DNA from: Bacillus sp. FJAT-27264
GTDB lineage: Bacteria > Bacillota > Bacilli > Paenibacillales > Paenibacillaceae
Direction: 5' to 3'
DNA length: 48,093 bases
NCBI RefSeq assembly: GCF_001682855.1
Contig: NZ_MAQW01000001.1
Span: forward strand, 726,990 to 775,082
In this document: one piece after another, positions 26,779 through 35,654 of the stretch
Layout of the letters: each line of letters opens with the position of its first letter
Position numbering within the stretch: position 1 is the stretch's first letter
Program-made: the position numbers and the translations under genes
The notes under the pieces: generated by a model
Databases searched by the model: none
What the model saw: only the letters and a program-made list of their open reading frames with translations
What the model was told of the DNA's origin: nothing

Positions 26779-28002
26779 ATGAATTCACCATCAAGTAAAG
26801 CGTCACCCTCGCCAAAAAAGGAGCGTTTTCCTTTATCGCTGCTGTGTCTAACCCTTGGCGCCTTCGCGATTGGAATGACAGAGTTTATTATTATGGGTCT
26901 GCTGCCCAATGTGGCTCATGACCTTGGCGTAACGATTCCACAAGCGGGACAGCTCATTACCAGCTACGCCCTCGGGGTTGCCATCGGCGCTCCAATCTTG
27001 ACCGTATTCACCCATAAGCTGCCTCAAAAAAAGCTGCTCGTCATCCTGATGCTCATCTTCATCGCGGGCAATGCCGTATCTGTCATCGCCCCAACCTACT
27101 CCCTGCTGATCGGAGCGCGCGTGATCACCGCTTTCGCGCATGGCACCTTTTTAGGGGTAGGCACAATTATCGCCGCCAGACTAGTAAGGCCGGAGAAACG
27201 GGCCGGCGCCGTCTCAATTGTATTGGCGGGCTTGACGGTTGCCAACATCATCGGCGTACCTTTCGGAACCTTTATCGGCCAACAGCTGGGCTGGAGAGCC
27301 TCGTTCGGTGCCATTACCCTGCTGGGTATTGTATCCCTGTTCGGCATTATTCGCTTCATTCCTGTAATCACTCAGGATAAAATCAACAGCCTGGGCGAGC
27401 AGTTCCGCGGACTGATAAATCCCCAGGTCCTGCTGATCCTGTTGACCGGAGCACTCGGCTGTGGCAGCCTCTTCTCCTTGTTCACCTATATTACGCCGAT
27501 GCTGGAGAATATCACTGGCTTCGCGGAGCACAGCGTGACCTGGATTCTGGTGCTGTTCGGACTCGGCGTAACCATCGGCAACATTGTCGGCGGCAAATTG
27601 GCGGACTGGAAGCTGATGCCTTCCCTGATTGTTAATTTCGCTGTTCTGGCCGTTGTGATTTCCATCCTTAATCTCACGCTCGACAGCCCGGTACTGTCCG
27701 TCATCAATATCTTCTTCTGGGGCATTGCTGCGTTCGGCATCATGCCCGGCATTCAGCTGCGCATTATGAATCTGGCCCATAAGGCTCCCTTGCTGGCTAC
27801 AACATCCAGCCACTCTGCGCTTAATCTGGGTAATGCCGGTGGCGCCTACTTCGGCGGGCTTGCGATCACCCACTTTGGACTGGAGTCCATTCCTTGGCTG
27901 TCCGCATCCCTTGCGATTCTGGGCTTCCTCGGTGCATGGCTCAGCTACGCCATTTCGCGGCGCAATGCAGGCGGAGCAGGTCAAATTACAACCACGCCAT
28001 AA
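26779..28002 (+). CDS. DHA1-type major facilitator exporter (AraJ/YdhP-like)
   Basis: Protein of 407 residues with 12 predicted helices. The helix 1 signature is GAFAIGMTEFIIMGLLP, characteristic of the arabinose-efflux / chloramphenicol-resistance-like branch of DHA1, with ARVITAFAHGTFLGVG in helix 4 and a glycine-rich motif C region (VANIIGVPFGTFIG). It is probably a proton-driven exporter of sugars or drugs; the substrate is unknown. AGGAG lies 13 bases before the ATG, somewhat far. Monocistronic, ending at a bidirectional terminator. Confidence 0.88.
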   Translation: MNSPSSKASPSPKKERFPLSLLCLTLGAFAIGMTEFIIMGLLPNVAHDLGVTIPQAGQLITSYALGVAIGAPILTVFTHKLPQKKLLVILMLIFIAGNAVSVIAPTYSLLIGARVITAFAHGTFLGVGTIIAARLVRPEKRAGAVSIVLAGLTVANIIGVPFGTFIGQQLGWRASFGAITLLGIVSLFGIIRFIPVITQDKINSLGEQFRGLINPQVLLILLTGALGCGSLFSLFTYITPMLENITGFAEHSVTWILVLFGLGVTIGNIVGGKLADWKLMPSLIVNFAVLAVVISILNLTLDSPVLSVINIFFWGIAAFGIMPGIQLRIMNLAHKAPLLATTSSHSALNLGNAGGAYFGGLAITHFGLESIPWLSASLAILGFLGAWLSYAISRRNAGGAGQITTTP

Positions 28003-28063
28003 TCAAAGCACAGTCTCGTCAAGCAAAGCAGTGCTTCACCAACATAGCACTGCTTCACCAAAC

Positions 28064-28109
28064 AAAATAACCTTCAGTGCCACTGGAAAGTGGACTGAAG
28101 GTTATTTTT
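28064..28109. terminator. Bidirectional terminator between the exporter gene and ade
   Basis: AAAATAACCTTCAGT pairs with ACTGAAGGTTATTTTT, with an inner CCACT / AGTGG helix. It serves the plus-strand exporter and the minus-strand purine operon. Just upstream, GCAGTGCTTCACCAA and GCACTGCTTCACCAA form a small direct repeat. Confidence 0.9.
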
Positions 28110-28128
28110 CTATTCATATCTATAGTTA

Positions 28129-29847
28129 TTATTCACCCAAATCGAACAGCAGCGGAACAACCTCGCCTTTGCCTACATCGATCAGACCAAGGTCGGTGAT
28201 CTTAAGCGCCGGACTAACTGGCAGGGAATGCGTGCTGATGGACATAATCGGATTGTAGTGATTATAGCCCAGCGATTCCATGGCCGACCGCAGCTCCTTC
28301 ACCTTCTGGGCAGTGATCTCCAGTGGCTCCTCAGTGAGAATGCCGCCGACTGGCAGGGCCAGATGGGCGAGGACCTGTCCGTCACAAACGACACAGAAGC
28401 CGCCTTGACCAGCGATAACTTCGTTCGCTGCCAGTGCCATATCCTCGGGGTTATGGCCGACGACCAACAGATTGTGGTTGTCGTGCGAATAGGTAGTCGC
28501 AATCGCCCCACGCTTGATCGTATCGCCGCCAATCAGGCCGTAGGCCCGGTTGCCGTTCTTACCGTATCGTTCGAAGGTAGCGATAAGGCCATAGCCGCTC
28601 TCCTGCCATTGCAGCAGACCGTTACGAACCTCCGCCTCGCTATGCTTCTCCTCTGTGAACGTAGATACGTTGTTGACCATCATTACGCGGCAGCCATAAC
28701 GTCCATCCGTTTTCTCCGAGACAACCGTAAAGTCGGCTGCGGTTAAGGGGCTAAGCTTCACACTCTGGTAAAAATGCGCCGGGAACCGGGGCTGTGACTC
28801 TGGCTGGGACTGCGGCTGATGGCGATCATAAGCCTGCTTACCGCCTTTGTAGACCGCATCCAGTTCAAACGAATGCAGATCGGACAAGAGCAGATAGTCA
28901 GCGATCTTGTTCGGCGCAATCACACCACGGTCTTGCATTCTCATCCGCCGGGCCGGGGTGAAGGTTGCTGCATAGACAGCATCCTCAGGCGCCATCCCCA
29001 TCTTAATCGCTTTGCGCACCAGATGGTCCAGATGTCCTGTAGCCACCAGTGAGTCCGTCATCACATCATCGGTCACAAAGCAGAAATGCTCACCTACAGG
29101 ATGCTGAATCAGATAATCCACAACATCAGGGGTCATGGACTTCTCCTGAATCTCAATGAACATTCCAGCAGCAATGCGGGCGGTCAGCCCTTCAATGCTC
29201 TGGTGAGTATGATCCGAGTCAATGCCCGCGTAGATCAGCTGATGCAGATCGAGATCCAGCAGCTTCGGGGTATGCCCCTCAATCACCAGCTCCGGATAGC
29301 GGCTGCGGATATGCTGGAGTATGCGATTGCTTTTGCCATCCGGGTCACGAATGACATCCACATAGTTCATAACTTCCCCAAGGCAGATCATCTGCTCGGT
29401 CGCCATCAGCTGATCGATATCCTCAATCTCTATAGAACCGCCGGTAGTTTCCAATAGTGTCGCCGGCACAGAACTTGGAATTGCATAGAACATGTCCACG
29501 GTGCAGTCTTCACTGGCCCGTATCATCTCATGTACACCTTCGACACCGAACACATTGGCCATCTCATGTGGTTCAGGAACGATCGTCGTCACCCCATGAC
29601 GCAGAATGCCATACGAGAACGTCTCCGGCGTAATCATGGTGCTCTCAATATGCAGATGAATGTCAATCAGACCGGGAACCATATATCTCCCTTGACCCTC
29701 AATGACCTCATTCGCAATGAATGTATCCGCGCCAAGACTACCGATGTACAGGAACCGCCCATCCTTGACAGCCACATTGGCCAGCTCAAATCTTTTATAG
29801 TAACTGTTATACACATTCACATTCAGAATTAGTTGATCCGTAACCAT
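28129..29847 (-). CDS. ade: Adenine deaminase
   Basis: Hydrolyses adenine to hypoxanthine and ammonia. Amidohydrolase of 572 residues: metal-binding PGLIDIHLHIES, HGVTTIVPEPHEMANV, the second metal site EGHTPKL, then HTHQSIEG and CFVTDDVMTDSL. The C-terminal family signature begins YSHDNHNLLVVGHN. RBS AAGGAG, eight bases from ATG. It is the last gene of the six-gene operon, 22 bases after the ATPase gene, and can use adenine released by the nucleoside hydrolase encoded upstream. Confidence 0.95.
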   Translation of the reverse strand: MVTDQLILNVNVYNSYYKRFELANVAVKDGRFLYIGSLGADTFIANEVIEGQGRYMVPGLIDIHLHIESTMITPETFSYGILRHGVTTIVPEPHEMANVFGVEGVHEMIRASEDCTVDMFYAIPSSVPATLLETTGGSIEIEDIDQLMATEQMICLGEVMNYVDVIRDPDGKSNRILQHIRSRYPELVIEGHTPKLLDLDLHQLIYAGIDSDHTHQSIEGLTARIAAGMFIEIQEKSMTPDVVDYLIQHPVGEHFCFVTDDVMTDSLVATGHLDHLVRKAIKMGMAPEDAVYAATFTPARRMRMQDRGVIAPNKIADYLLLSDLHSFELDAVYKGGKQAYDRHQPQSQPESQPRFPAHFYQSVKLSPLTAADFTVVSEKTDGRYGCRVMMVNNVSTFTEEKHSEAEVRNGLLQWQESGYGLIATFERYGKNGNRAYGLIGGDTIKRGAIATTYSHDNHNLLVVGHNPEDMALAANEVIAGQGGFCVVCDGQVLAHLALPVGGILTEEPLEITAQKVKELRSAMESLGYNHYNPIMSISTHSLPVSPALKITDLGLIDVGKGEVVPLLFDLGE

Positions 29848-29869
29848 CGTATATGCTCCTTACTGCGGC

Positions 29870-30934
29870 TTACTGCACCAGCACTAGCTTGTCTTTTGGA
29901 AAATAAATCGTAACCTGCTCCCCTTGTGCAAAGGGTACATCCATCTCCTGATTGACCGTAAATACGCCTAGCTCCGTCTCTACTTCATACTGATAACTCC
30001 GTCCCAGATAAGTGCTTACCTGCACTCTGCCTGAAAGGGTGTTGCCTGAGAGAGGCGCTTCCTGTGTGCTAGGCCACAGTTGAAGGTCATCCGGCCTGAT
30101 CGCGCCCAGCATCCCAAGGTTGCCTGCCCCATTCGGGCGTTTGGCTGCCAGGAACTTCAAAGATCCCCGGCTCAGCTCGATATCTTCACCTGCATCGCTG
30201 CGGCTCTCGAAGGCAATAAAGTTGCCGAAGCCGATAAACCGGGCCACATATTCACTAGCCGGATATTTAAAAATAGTCGTAGGATGAGCCAACTGTTCAA
30301 TCTTTCCGCTGTTCATCACGGCTACCTGATCGGAGATGGAGAAGCATTCCTCCTGATCATGGGAGACGTAGACCGTCGTAATTCCAAGTTCCTGTTGAAT
30401 CCGGCGGATCTCGACGCGCATATTCACCCGCAGGTTCGCATCAAGGTTACTCAGCGGCTCGTCGAAGAGCAGCAGATCCGGCTCGATGACCAGTGCCCGC
30501 GCAATCGCAACACGCTGCCGTTGTCCACCGGAGAGCGCCTTCGGCAATCTTTTCTCAAATCCGCCCAGGCTAACGATCTCCAGCATGCGGTTCACCCGCT
30601 GCTTCACTTCTGCTTCCTTCATCTTGCGCAGGCGCAGGCCGAAGGCCACGTTATCGTACACCGTCATATGCGGGAACAATGCATAGCTCTGGAATACAAA
30701 GCCAAAGTTCCGTTTGTTCACCGGCACATTGGTGTAATCCTTGCCTCCGAACATGAACTTGCCCTGCTCGGCATTCAGGAAACCGGCGATTAAGCGCAGG
30801 GTAGTTGTTTTGCCACAGCCGCTGGGGCCGAGTAGGGACAGGAGCTTCCCTTTTTCAATCTGCAAATTGAAATCTTCCAATATAAAACGGTTGTCGTAAG
30901 CAACCGATACTTGTTCTAGACTTATTAGTGCCAT
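29870..30934 (-). CDS. ABC transporter ATP-binding protein (PotA/FbpC type)
   Basis: ATPase of 354 residues: Walker A GPSGCGKTT, Q-loop region FVFQSYALFPHMTVYDNVAFG, signature LSGGQRQRVAIARAL, Walker B LLLFDEPLSNLD and switch His (VYVSHDQEE), then a C-terminal TOBE domain (about 280-354). This subfamily energises polyamine, iron or opine-type importers. RBS GGAGG. It is immediately downstream of the second permease gene, in the purine operon. Confidence 0.93.
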   Translation of the reverse strand: MALISLEQVSVAYDNRFILEDFNLQIEKGKLLSLLGPSGCGKTTTLRLIAGFLNAEQGKFMFGGKDYTNVPVNKRNFGFVFQSYALFPHMTVYDNVAFGLRLRKMKEAEVKQRVNRMLEIVSLGGFEKRLPKALSGGQRQRVAIARALVIEPDLLLFDEPLSNLDANLRVNMRVEIRRIQQELGITTVYVSHDQEECFSISDQVAVMNSGKIEQLAHPTTIFKYPASEYVARFIGFGNFIAFESRSDAGEDIELSRGSLKFLAAKRPNGAGNLGMLGAIRPDDLQLWPSTQEAPLSGNTLSGRVQVSTYLGRSYQYEVETELGVFTVNQEMDVPFAQGEQVTIYFPKDKLVLVQ

Positions 30935-30949
30935 TACCGTATGCCTCCG

Positions 30950-31738
30950 TTATCGTTTGGTAAAATAGGCGAATCCCATCAGCCGCTCAATGATGAACAT
31001 CAGCGCTGCAGTAAGCACCATCAAAATAACCGAAATCGCTGCAATTGTAGGGTCAAAATAATTCTGCACATAGGTCAGCATTTGAATCGGCAAGGTACTT
31101 ACCCCTGGACCGGTCATAAACACGGAGATGTCCACGTTATTGAAGGATTCCAGGAATGCGATCAATACCGCAGCCAGAATGCCGGAGCGAATGTTGGGCA
31201 GCACTATTTTGAAAAAGGTCTCTAGACGGCCCGCGCCCAGACTCTGTGCAGCTTCTTCTACGGCAAAATCGAAATTGGCCAAGCTTGAGGCAATGACTCT
31301 GATAATGAACGGGAGCATAATCACCGTGTGGCCGATCAGAAGACCGGCATAAATCGGCAGTCCGTATACCACAATCAAATAGCGCAGCAGCGTGAACCCG
31401 AGCACAATGCCCGGAATGAGCACTGGAGACAAGAACAACGCATTCAGCGTATCCCGGCCCCGGAACTCGAACCGGCTCAGTGCATAGGCCGCCGGCACAC
31501 CCAGCAGCAGCGCCAGCAGATTGCCTAGCATCGACACTATAATGGAGGTTTTGAATGTCTCCATGAACATACTTACTTCAAAGATATTACGGTACCATCG
31601 TAGCGAAAAGCCCTCCGGGGGGAATTTCAGGACAGTGCCCGGCTCAAATGAAGTAATAGAAATAATCACGAGCGGGCCTAGCAGAAACACAAACACCAGC
31701 AACGTGTACAGCGAGAGCCCACGGTTTCCTTCCTTCAT
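30950..31738 (-). CDS. ABC transporter permease (PotC-like)
   Basis: Protein of 262 residues with about six membrane helices and the cytoplasmic EAA loop VEEAAQSLGAGRLETFFKIVLPNIRSG (key residues E, A, G near its start and G in the middle) that docks on the ATPase. RBS GGGGTGAG. Separated from the upstream permease gene by four bases. With its partner it forms the membrane channel of the operon's importer. Confidence 0.92.
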   Translation of the reverse strand: MKEGNRGLSLYTLLVFVFLLGPLVIISITSFEPGTVLKFPPEGFSLRWYRNIFEVSMFMETFKTSIIVSMLGNLLALLLGVPAAYALSRFEFRGRDTLNALFLSPVLIPGIVLGFTLLRYLIVVYGLPIYAGLLIGHTVIMLPFIIRVIASSLANFDFAVEEAAQSLGAGRLETFFKIVLPNIRSGILAAVLIAFLESFNNVDISVFMTGPGVSTLPIQMLTYVQNYFDPTIAAISVILMVLTAALMFIIERLMGFAYFTKR

Positions 31739-31742
31739 TTTC

Positions 31743-32564
31743 TCACCCCTTCGGATTTAGTCGGTTCGCCCAGGCATTCATCAGACCAACCACCACAAAT
31801 GTAATCACAATCATTATCACGGCAATGACAGACGCCGCCTGCCAATCATTTAAGGTCATGGCATTTTGGTACAGGAACGTTGCAACGACGCGTTCTTTAC
31901 CGCCCAGCAGCGCAGGAGTCGTATAGGCTGTCAAGCTGCCTACGAACACGAGAATACTGCCGATAATCAGTCCCGGTACGGTGAGCGGGAAGATGATTTT
32001 GCGGAAAGCTGTGAACGATGAAGCGCCCAGACTGCGGGCAGCCCGCACCAGCTCATAATCCAGATTCTCCATGACGCCCAGCAAGGTGATAATGATCAGC
32101 GGCAGGAAGAGATGCACGAGACCGACCATCATAGCCACCGGTGTATAGAGAATCTCGAGCGGCTTTTGAATCAAACCGATGTTCATCAGGAACGTATTGA
32201 GCAGCCCCTTCTTCCCCAGAATGATCATCCAGCTGAAAGAACGAACAACTGGACTGGTCAGCAGCGGGAAGATCGACAACGCCAGCAGGATACTTTTCTT
32301 ACGGACACCTGTACGGGAAATATAATAGGCGGCTGGGTAGCCCAGCACCACGCATACTAAGGTTGTCACTACACTCACCCGTAGGGTGGTGAGCAGGATT
32401 TTATTGAAATAGCCGTCGCGGAAAAAGGTCATATACCCTTCCAGGGTCAGACTGCCATCCGGCATAAAGGTCGAAACGATTGTAAGAATGATAGGGATCA
32501 GCATGAATGCTGCCAGGAACAGAAATCCCGGCAACAGCAGCAGATATAAATATCTTTTATTCAT
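31743..32564 (-). CDS. ABC transporter permease (PotB-like)
   Basis: About 273 residues and six membrane helices, with the EAA-type loop VRAARSLGASSFTAFRKII. A GTG at 32573 overlaps the nucleoside hydrolase stop codon, but ATG at 32564 is eight bases after GGGAG and is the preferred start. Partner of the next permease in a heterodimeric channel. Confidence 0.9.
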   Translation of the reverse strand: MNKRYLYLLLLPGFLFLAAFMLIPIILTIVSTFMPDGSLTLEGYMTFFRDGYFNKILLTTLRVSVVTTLVCVVLGYPAAYYISRTGVRKKSILLALSIFPLLTSPVVRSFSWMIILGKKGLLNTFLMNIGLIQKPLEILYTPVAMMVGLVHLFLPLIIITLLGVMENLDYELVRAARSLGASSFTAFRKIIFPLTVPGLIIGSILVFVGSLTAYTTPALLGGKERVVATFLYQNAMTLNDWQAASVIAVIMIVITFVVVGLMNAWANRLNPKG

Positions 32565-32569
32565 TGAGT

Positions 32570-33529
32570 TCACTCCCGCCCTGTCTTAAGCTCTTGGTTC
32601 AGACTCCCGGTGAATAGCGTAAGAAAAGCGGGGCCATCCACCTCCAGGCAGACACTGACATTATGCGGCTTGTTCAGCCGGTTCTGAAAATCACAGACCG
32701 TCTGCCCGTCGCACAGCTCGCTCCGGGTCTCTACATCCACGTAATAATCCAGTTTTGTCACCAGGTCCGGATTAATCGCCACACCTACCGCCAGTGGATC
32801 ATGCAGGGCACAGGCTTCAACGCCATTGCGCTCGTAATACCGCTTGCGGTAATCAGCCGTACTCTGCTCCACATACGCTGCGATCTCGGGAATCGTCAGC
32901 TTGGCAATATCCTCTTGCGACAGCAGTGCCTTGCGAGTGACATCCAGACCCACCAGAGTGAGGTGCGGGAAGCCCGCACCCATCACCAGCTTGGCGGCTT
33001 CGGGATCAACATAAATGTTGTACTCTGCCGTAGGGGTGATATTCCCTGAACCTCGCACCACGCCGCCCATGATGATGACCTCGGCGGTATGCTGCACCAG
33101 CTCCGGACATTTCTGCAGCACTTCGGCCAGATTGGTCAGGGGAGCGGTCATAATCAGCGTGACCTCTCCCGGCTGACTCATCACCTGACGGATGATGAAG
33201 TCTGCTGCGGTTTCTTCCTCCGCACGCTTACTGACTACCATATCCGACAATGCCCCGCCGATGCCGTCGCGTCCATGCACCCGATGCTCGAAATGTACCT
33301 CGCGGGCCAGCGGCTTGTCCGCCCCCCGGTACACCGGAATCTCGTTCTGAACGCCGAGAAACTGCAGAATTTTGCAAGTATTCTCCGTCGCCTGATCCAG
33401 CGATACATTGCCATTGACCGTAGTGATGCCAAGGATGTCGAGCGCTCCGCTCTTCACCGCCAGCATGATGGCTAAGGCATCATCCACACCGGTATCGACA
33501 TCAAGAATTACTTTTTTACGTGCAGTCAT
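32570..33529 (-). CDS. Nucleoside hydrolase (inosine-uridine type)
   Basis: Hydrolyses the N-glycosidic bond of ribonucleosides to free base plus ribose. The N-terminal calcium-binding signature DVDTGVDDALAI is intact, followed by VHGRDGIGG, MTAPLTNLAEVL and NIYVDPEAA; a C-terminal His and Asp (ALHDPLAVGVAI) complete the metal site. It has 319 residues and no signal peptide, so it acts in the cytoplasm after uptake. It starts two bases after the binding-protein stop codon, so the pair is tightly coupled. Confidence 0.95.
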   Translation of the reverse strand: MTARKKVILDVDTGVDDALAIMLAVKSGALDILGITTVNGNVSLDQATENTCKILQFLGVQNEIPVYRGADKPLAREVHFEHRVHGRDGIGGALSDMVVSKRAEEETAADFIIRQVMSQPGEVTLIMTAPLTNLAEVLQKCPELVQHTAEVIIMGGVVRGSGNITPTAEYNIYVDPEAAKLVMGAGFPHLTLVGLDVTRKALLSQEDIAKLTIPEIAAYVEQSTADYRKRYYERNGVEACALHDPLAVGVAINPDLVTKLDYYVDVETRSELCDGQTVCDFQNRLNKPHNVSVCLEVDGPAFLTLFTGSLNQELKTGRE

Positions 33530-33531
33530 CC

Positions 33532-34626
33532 TTAACCACCGATCTCTTTGTTCCAGCGGTCCGTCCAGGCTTTGATGTTATCGTTGACGAATTTCATATC
33601 CAGCTTACGCAGCTTGCTCACAACATCCGCGCCGTAAGTTACGCCCTTGGCTTCCTCTTCGTTCAGAACAACTTCAGTGTTTACCGGGGAATCAACCTTG
33701 GCCTTAGCGGATTTCTCTTGAACTTCCTTGCTTAGCTGCCAGTTGATGAACTCTTCAGCCAATTCCTTGTTATCCGTGCCTTTGACTACGTTGATGGTGT
33801 TCATGACCGCAAATGCGCCTTCAGACGGAGCCACGAACTTCGCATCCGGAACTGCGGCTTGCAGATCCTTGAAGTACATCTCCATGATCGGTCCTCCGGC
33901 AATTTCCTCCTGGCTGAACATGTTCACGTATTCGGAAGTCTGGCTGTAGTATTTAATCACGTTCGGGTTAATTTCTTTCAGCTTCGCAAAGGCTTGATCT
34001 TCATTGAAGTCAGTGCTGCCAGCAACTACAGATGCTGCATCTACCATCATCGGTCCTGCAGTCGCCGTAATCGCCGGAAGCGTCAGATTACGATCAAACG
34101 CCGTCCAAAGATCTTTCCAGGATGTGATCTCACCTTTGACCAAAGCCGGATTGTAGGCAATACCAAGGCGCCCAATAGTATAAGCCGGTCCGTAGCCCTC
34201 ACCCAGTGGAGCTTTGGCAATATCATAGATGTGCTCAAGATTTGGCACCTTTGCGGTATCGATGGTATCAATCAGTCCTTCATTAATACCTTGCTGAGCG
34301 TAGTAATCGGATAGGTAAATGACATCTACGTTCGAGCTACCCTGACGGATCTTGTTCAGGCGCTCAGCGTTGTTACCAATCTCCACGACAATCTTGACGT
34401 TGTGTTCTTTCTCAAAAGGTGCGTACACTGCTTCCTTGAAGAAGTCTTCCGAGAAGCCCCAGGTGGAGATTACCAGTTCCTTGGGTGCTCCTGATTTCCC
34501 ATTGTCCCCAGCGGTTCCGCTGTTAGTTCCGTTAGCTGTAGTAGCGGAATTACTACCCGATGATCCGCAAGCGGTCAGTGCCGCAGTAAGTGTAAGCGCA
34601 AGTGCTGTTCCCCAAATCTTTTTCAT
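33532..34626 (-). CDS. Extracellular solute-binding lipoprotein (PotD-like)
   Basis: Protein of 364 residues. The signal peptide ends in lipobox ALTACG, and a Ser/Gly/Thr/Asn tether leads to a type II binding fold (ELVISTWGFSEDFFKEAVYAPFEKE, RQGSSNVDVIYLSDYYAQQG). First gene of the operon and receptor of the ABC importer. The fold resembles polyamine or iron binding proteins, but the co-transcribed nucleoside hydrolase and adenine deaminase suggest a purine nucleoside or purine-like ligand (inference). GGGAGG lies 11 bases before the ATG. Confidence 0.9.
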   Translation of the reverse strand: MKKIWGTALALTLTAALTACGSSGSNSATTANGTNSGTAGDNGKSGAPKELVISTWGFSEDFFKEAVYAPFEKEHNVKIVVEIGNNAERLNKIRQGSSNVDVIYLSDYYAQQGINEGLIDTIDTAKVPNLEHIYDIAKAPLGEGYGPAYTIGRLGIAYNPALVKGEITSWKDLWTAFDRNLTLPAITATAGPMMVDAASVVAGSTDFNEDQAFAKLKEINPNVIKYYSQTSEYVNMFSQEEIAGGPIMEMYFKDLQAAVPDAKFVAPSEGAFAVMNTINVVKGTDNKELAEEFINWQLSKEVQEKSAKAKVDSPVNTEVVLNEEEAKGVTYGADVVSKLRKLDMKFVNDNIKAWTDRWNKEIGG

Positions 34627-34701
34627 AATCCAATAGACCTCCCTGATGTGTGTGTATAAAGCTAATATGGCTTAAATCTCATAATTCTCGTTAACAATCG
34701 G

Positions 34702-34750
34702 TCATTTCAGCCCGCATTTCGGGCACCCGGCGATGTTGACAGCACCTCCT
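34702..34750 (-). other. Leader with a perfect ribosome binding site, hairpin and possible mini-ORF
   Basis: About 75-125 bases upstream of the binding-protein gene, AGGAGGTG (34743-34750) is followed by no ATG. One frame read from the GTG inside it gives 12 codons. Another, from an ATC eight bases after it, gives I-A-G-C-P-K-C-G-L-K and a stop, a CxxC peptide. A GCCCG-AAATG-CGGGC hairpin covers both. Translation is unproven. Confidence 0.35.
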
Positions 34751-34786
34751 AACCTTAATTAAATTCTATGGTTCCCATTTTTCCTC

Positions 34787-34830
34787 ATAAAAAAAAGAAA
34801 AGTATTCTTGTAGGAACAAGAACACTTTTC
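34787..34830 (-). terminator. Terminator upstream of the purine operon
   Basis: On the minus strand GAAAAGTGTTCTTG pairs with CAAGAATACTTTTC around TTCCTA, then TTTTTTTT. It either ends the DUF2294 transcript, whose stop codon is 210 bases upstream, or acts as an attenuator in a long purine-operon leader. Confidence 0.85.
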
Positions 34831-34915
34831 TCCGTGTAAACAAAGGAAAGAGCTACCCGTTATAGAAAGACGGTCTTCGCTTAAGATAGATCAAAAGCAA
34901 AAATCCGTATAGGTA

Positions 34916-35032
34916 AATCCATTTCATAAATCCATTAGTGAGCGTCTAATCATAGATATCTAGTTGTACATGGTTTAGGTATAACTAGATATTGTACCAA
35001 TTCGGATTTAAATCCGCATGATGAAATGGATT
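34916..35032. repeat. Nested inverted repeats between the DUF2294 gene and the terminator
   Basis: Outer arms AATCCATTTCAT (34916-34927) and ATGAAATGGATT (35021-35032) enclose inner arms ATATCTAGTT (34956-34965) and AACTAGATAT (34983-34992). A perfect palindrome CGGATTTAAATCCG lies near 35003-35016. It could fold as one long structured RNA ahead of the terminator. It matches no riboswitch class I know. Confidence 0.7.
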
Positions 35033-35040
35033 CAGGTATT

Positions 35041-35385
35041 TTAATCTTCAGCCAAAATCATGTTCGTAAAAGCCCATTGGGTTCGCGCATCATAATCTCT
35101 CAGCAGAACCTCAATCTTTAGCTCCATCTCTTCCTCTAACCTTTCCTGGAACTTCTTCTTGAACAGGAGCGACATCCGAAAGTCCACTTCCTGTTTAAGC
35201 TCCGGCGCCTCGCCTTCCAATGCGGAAGAACGGGGAGAACGGCGGTGTTTGGCATGAAAGGTAATGACCCGCTGATCGACAGTTACGCGGAGCAGGGTCG
35301 TCCCGAAACCAAACAATTCCTTGGAAAGCTCATTGTAGATCTGGCACATCTTCTTCTTGTTATCATTACTGTCCAGTTCTGCCAT
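35041..35385 (-). CDS. DUF2294 family protein
   Basis: Small cytoplasmic protein of about 114 residues, alpha/beta with a Lys/Glu-rich helical C-terminal half (FKKKFQERLEEEMELKIEVLLRDYD). It matches the DUF2294 family in length and in the pattern IYNELSKELFGFGTTLLRVTV. The ATG at 35385 follows GAAGGTGG; the longer frame has no binding site. No function is established for the family, and the neighbours give no firm hint. Confidence 0.8.
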   Translation of the reverse strand: MAELDSNDNKKKMCQIYNELSKELFGFGTTLLRVTVDQRVITFHAKHRRSPRSSALEGEAPELKQEVDFRMSLLFKKKFQERLEEEMELKIEVLLRDYDARTQWAFTNMILAED

Positions 35386-35581
35386 GAAACCACCTTCAAC
35401 AACAGAATATCGTACAATCACATCAATATTTAATGCCATTATACATAATTATTGCGTTTCAGGCAAGAAAAAAGGCAAACATAACATATAAGTCACTCCA
35501 AACACGAACGATAGATCTTTTTAAAAAAGATATTTGAGCCTTTTTGCCCCCTTGTGAGACCTATAATCCCCTTCTTAAGGT

Positions 35582-35610
35582 TTGACGCTGATAATAATTA
35601 TCAATTAAAA
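35582..35610 (+). promoter_or_regulatory. Fur box and probable promoter of the second Btr-like gene
   Basis: TGATAATAATTATCA (35589-35603) is a perfect 15-bp palindrome matching the core of the Fur consensus. It lies inside the spacer after a TTGACG -35 element (35582-35587); the -10 element (TTAAAA at 35605) is weak. Confidence 0.8.
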
Positions 35611-35654
35611 TACTTCATATATAAAAGTAAGTTCGATTAGGAAGGTGCCCTGAC

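Noticed and set aside
27214..27984. Minus-strand 256-codon frame inside the DHA1 exporter gene
   Set aside because: Long only because of base composition; the opposite frame encodes a clear membrane transporter.
34640..34760. Purine or fluoride riboswitch before the purine operon
   Set aside because: The plus strand shows ATATGG and GGCGATG fragments, but the remaining conserved bases of either class are absent and the orientation is wrong for the operon.
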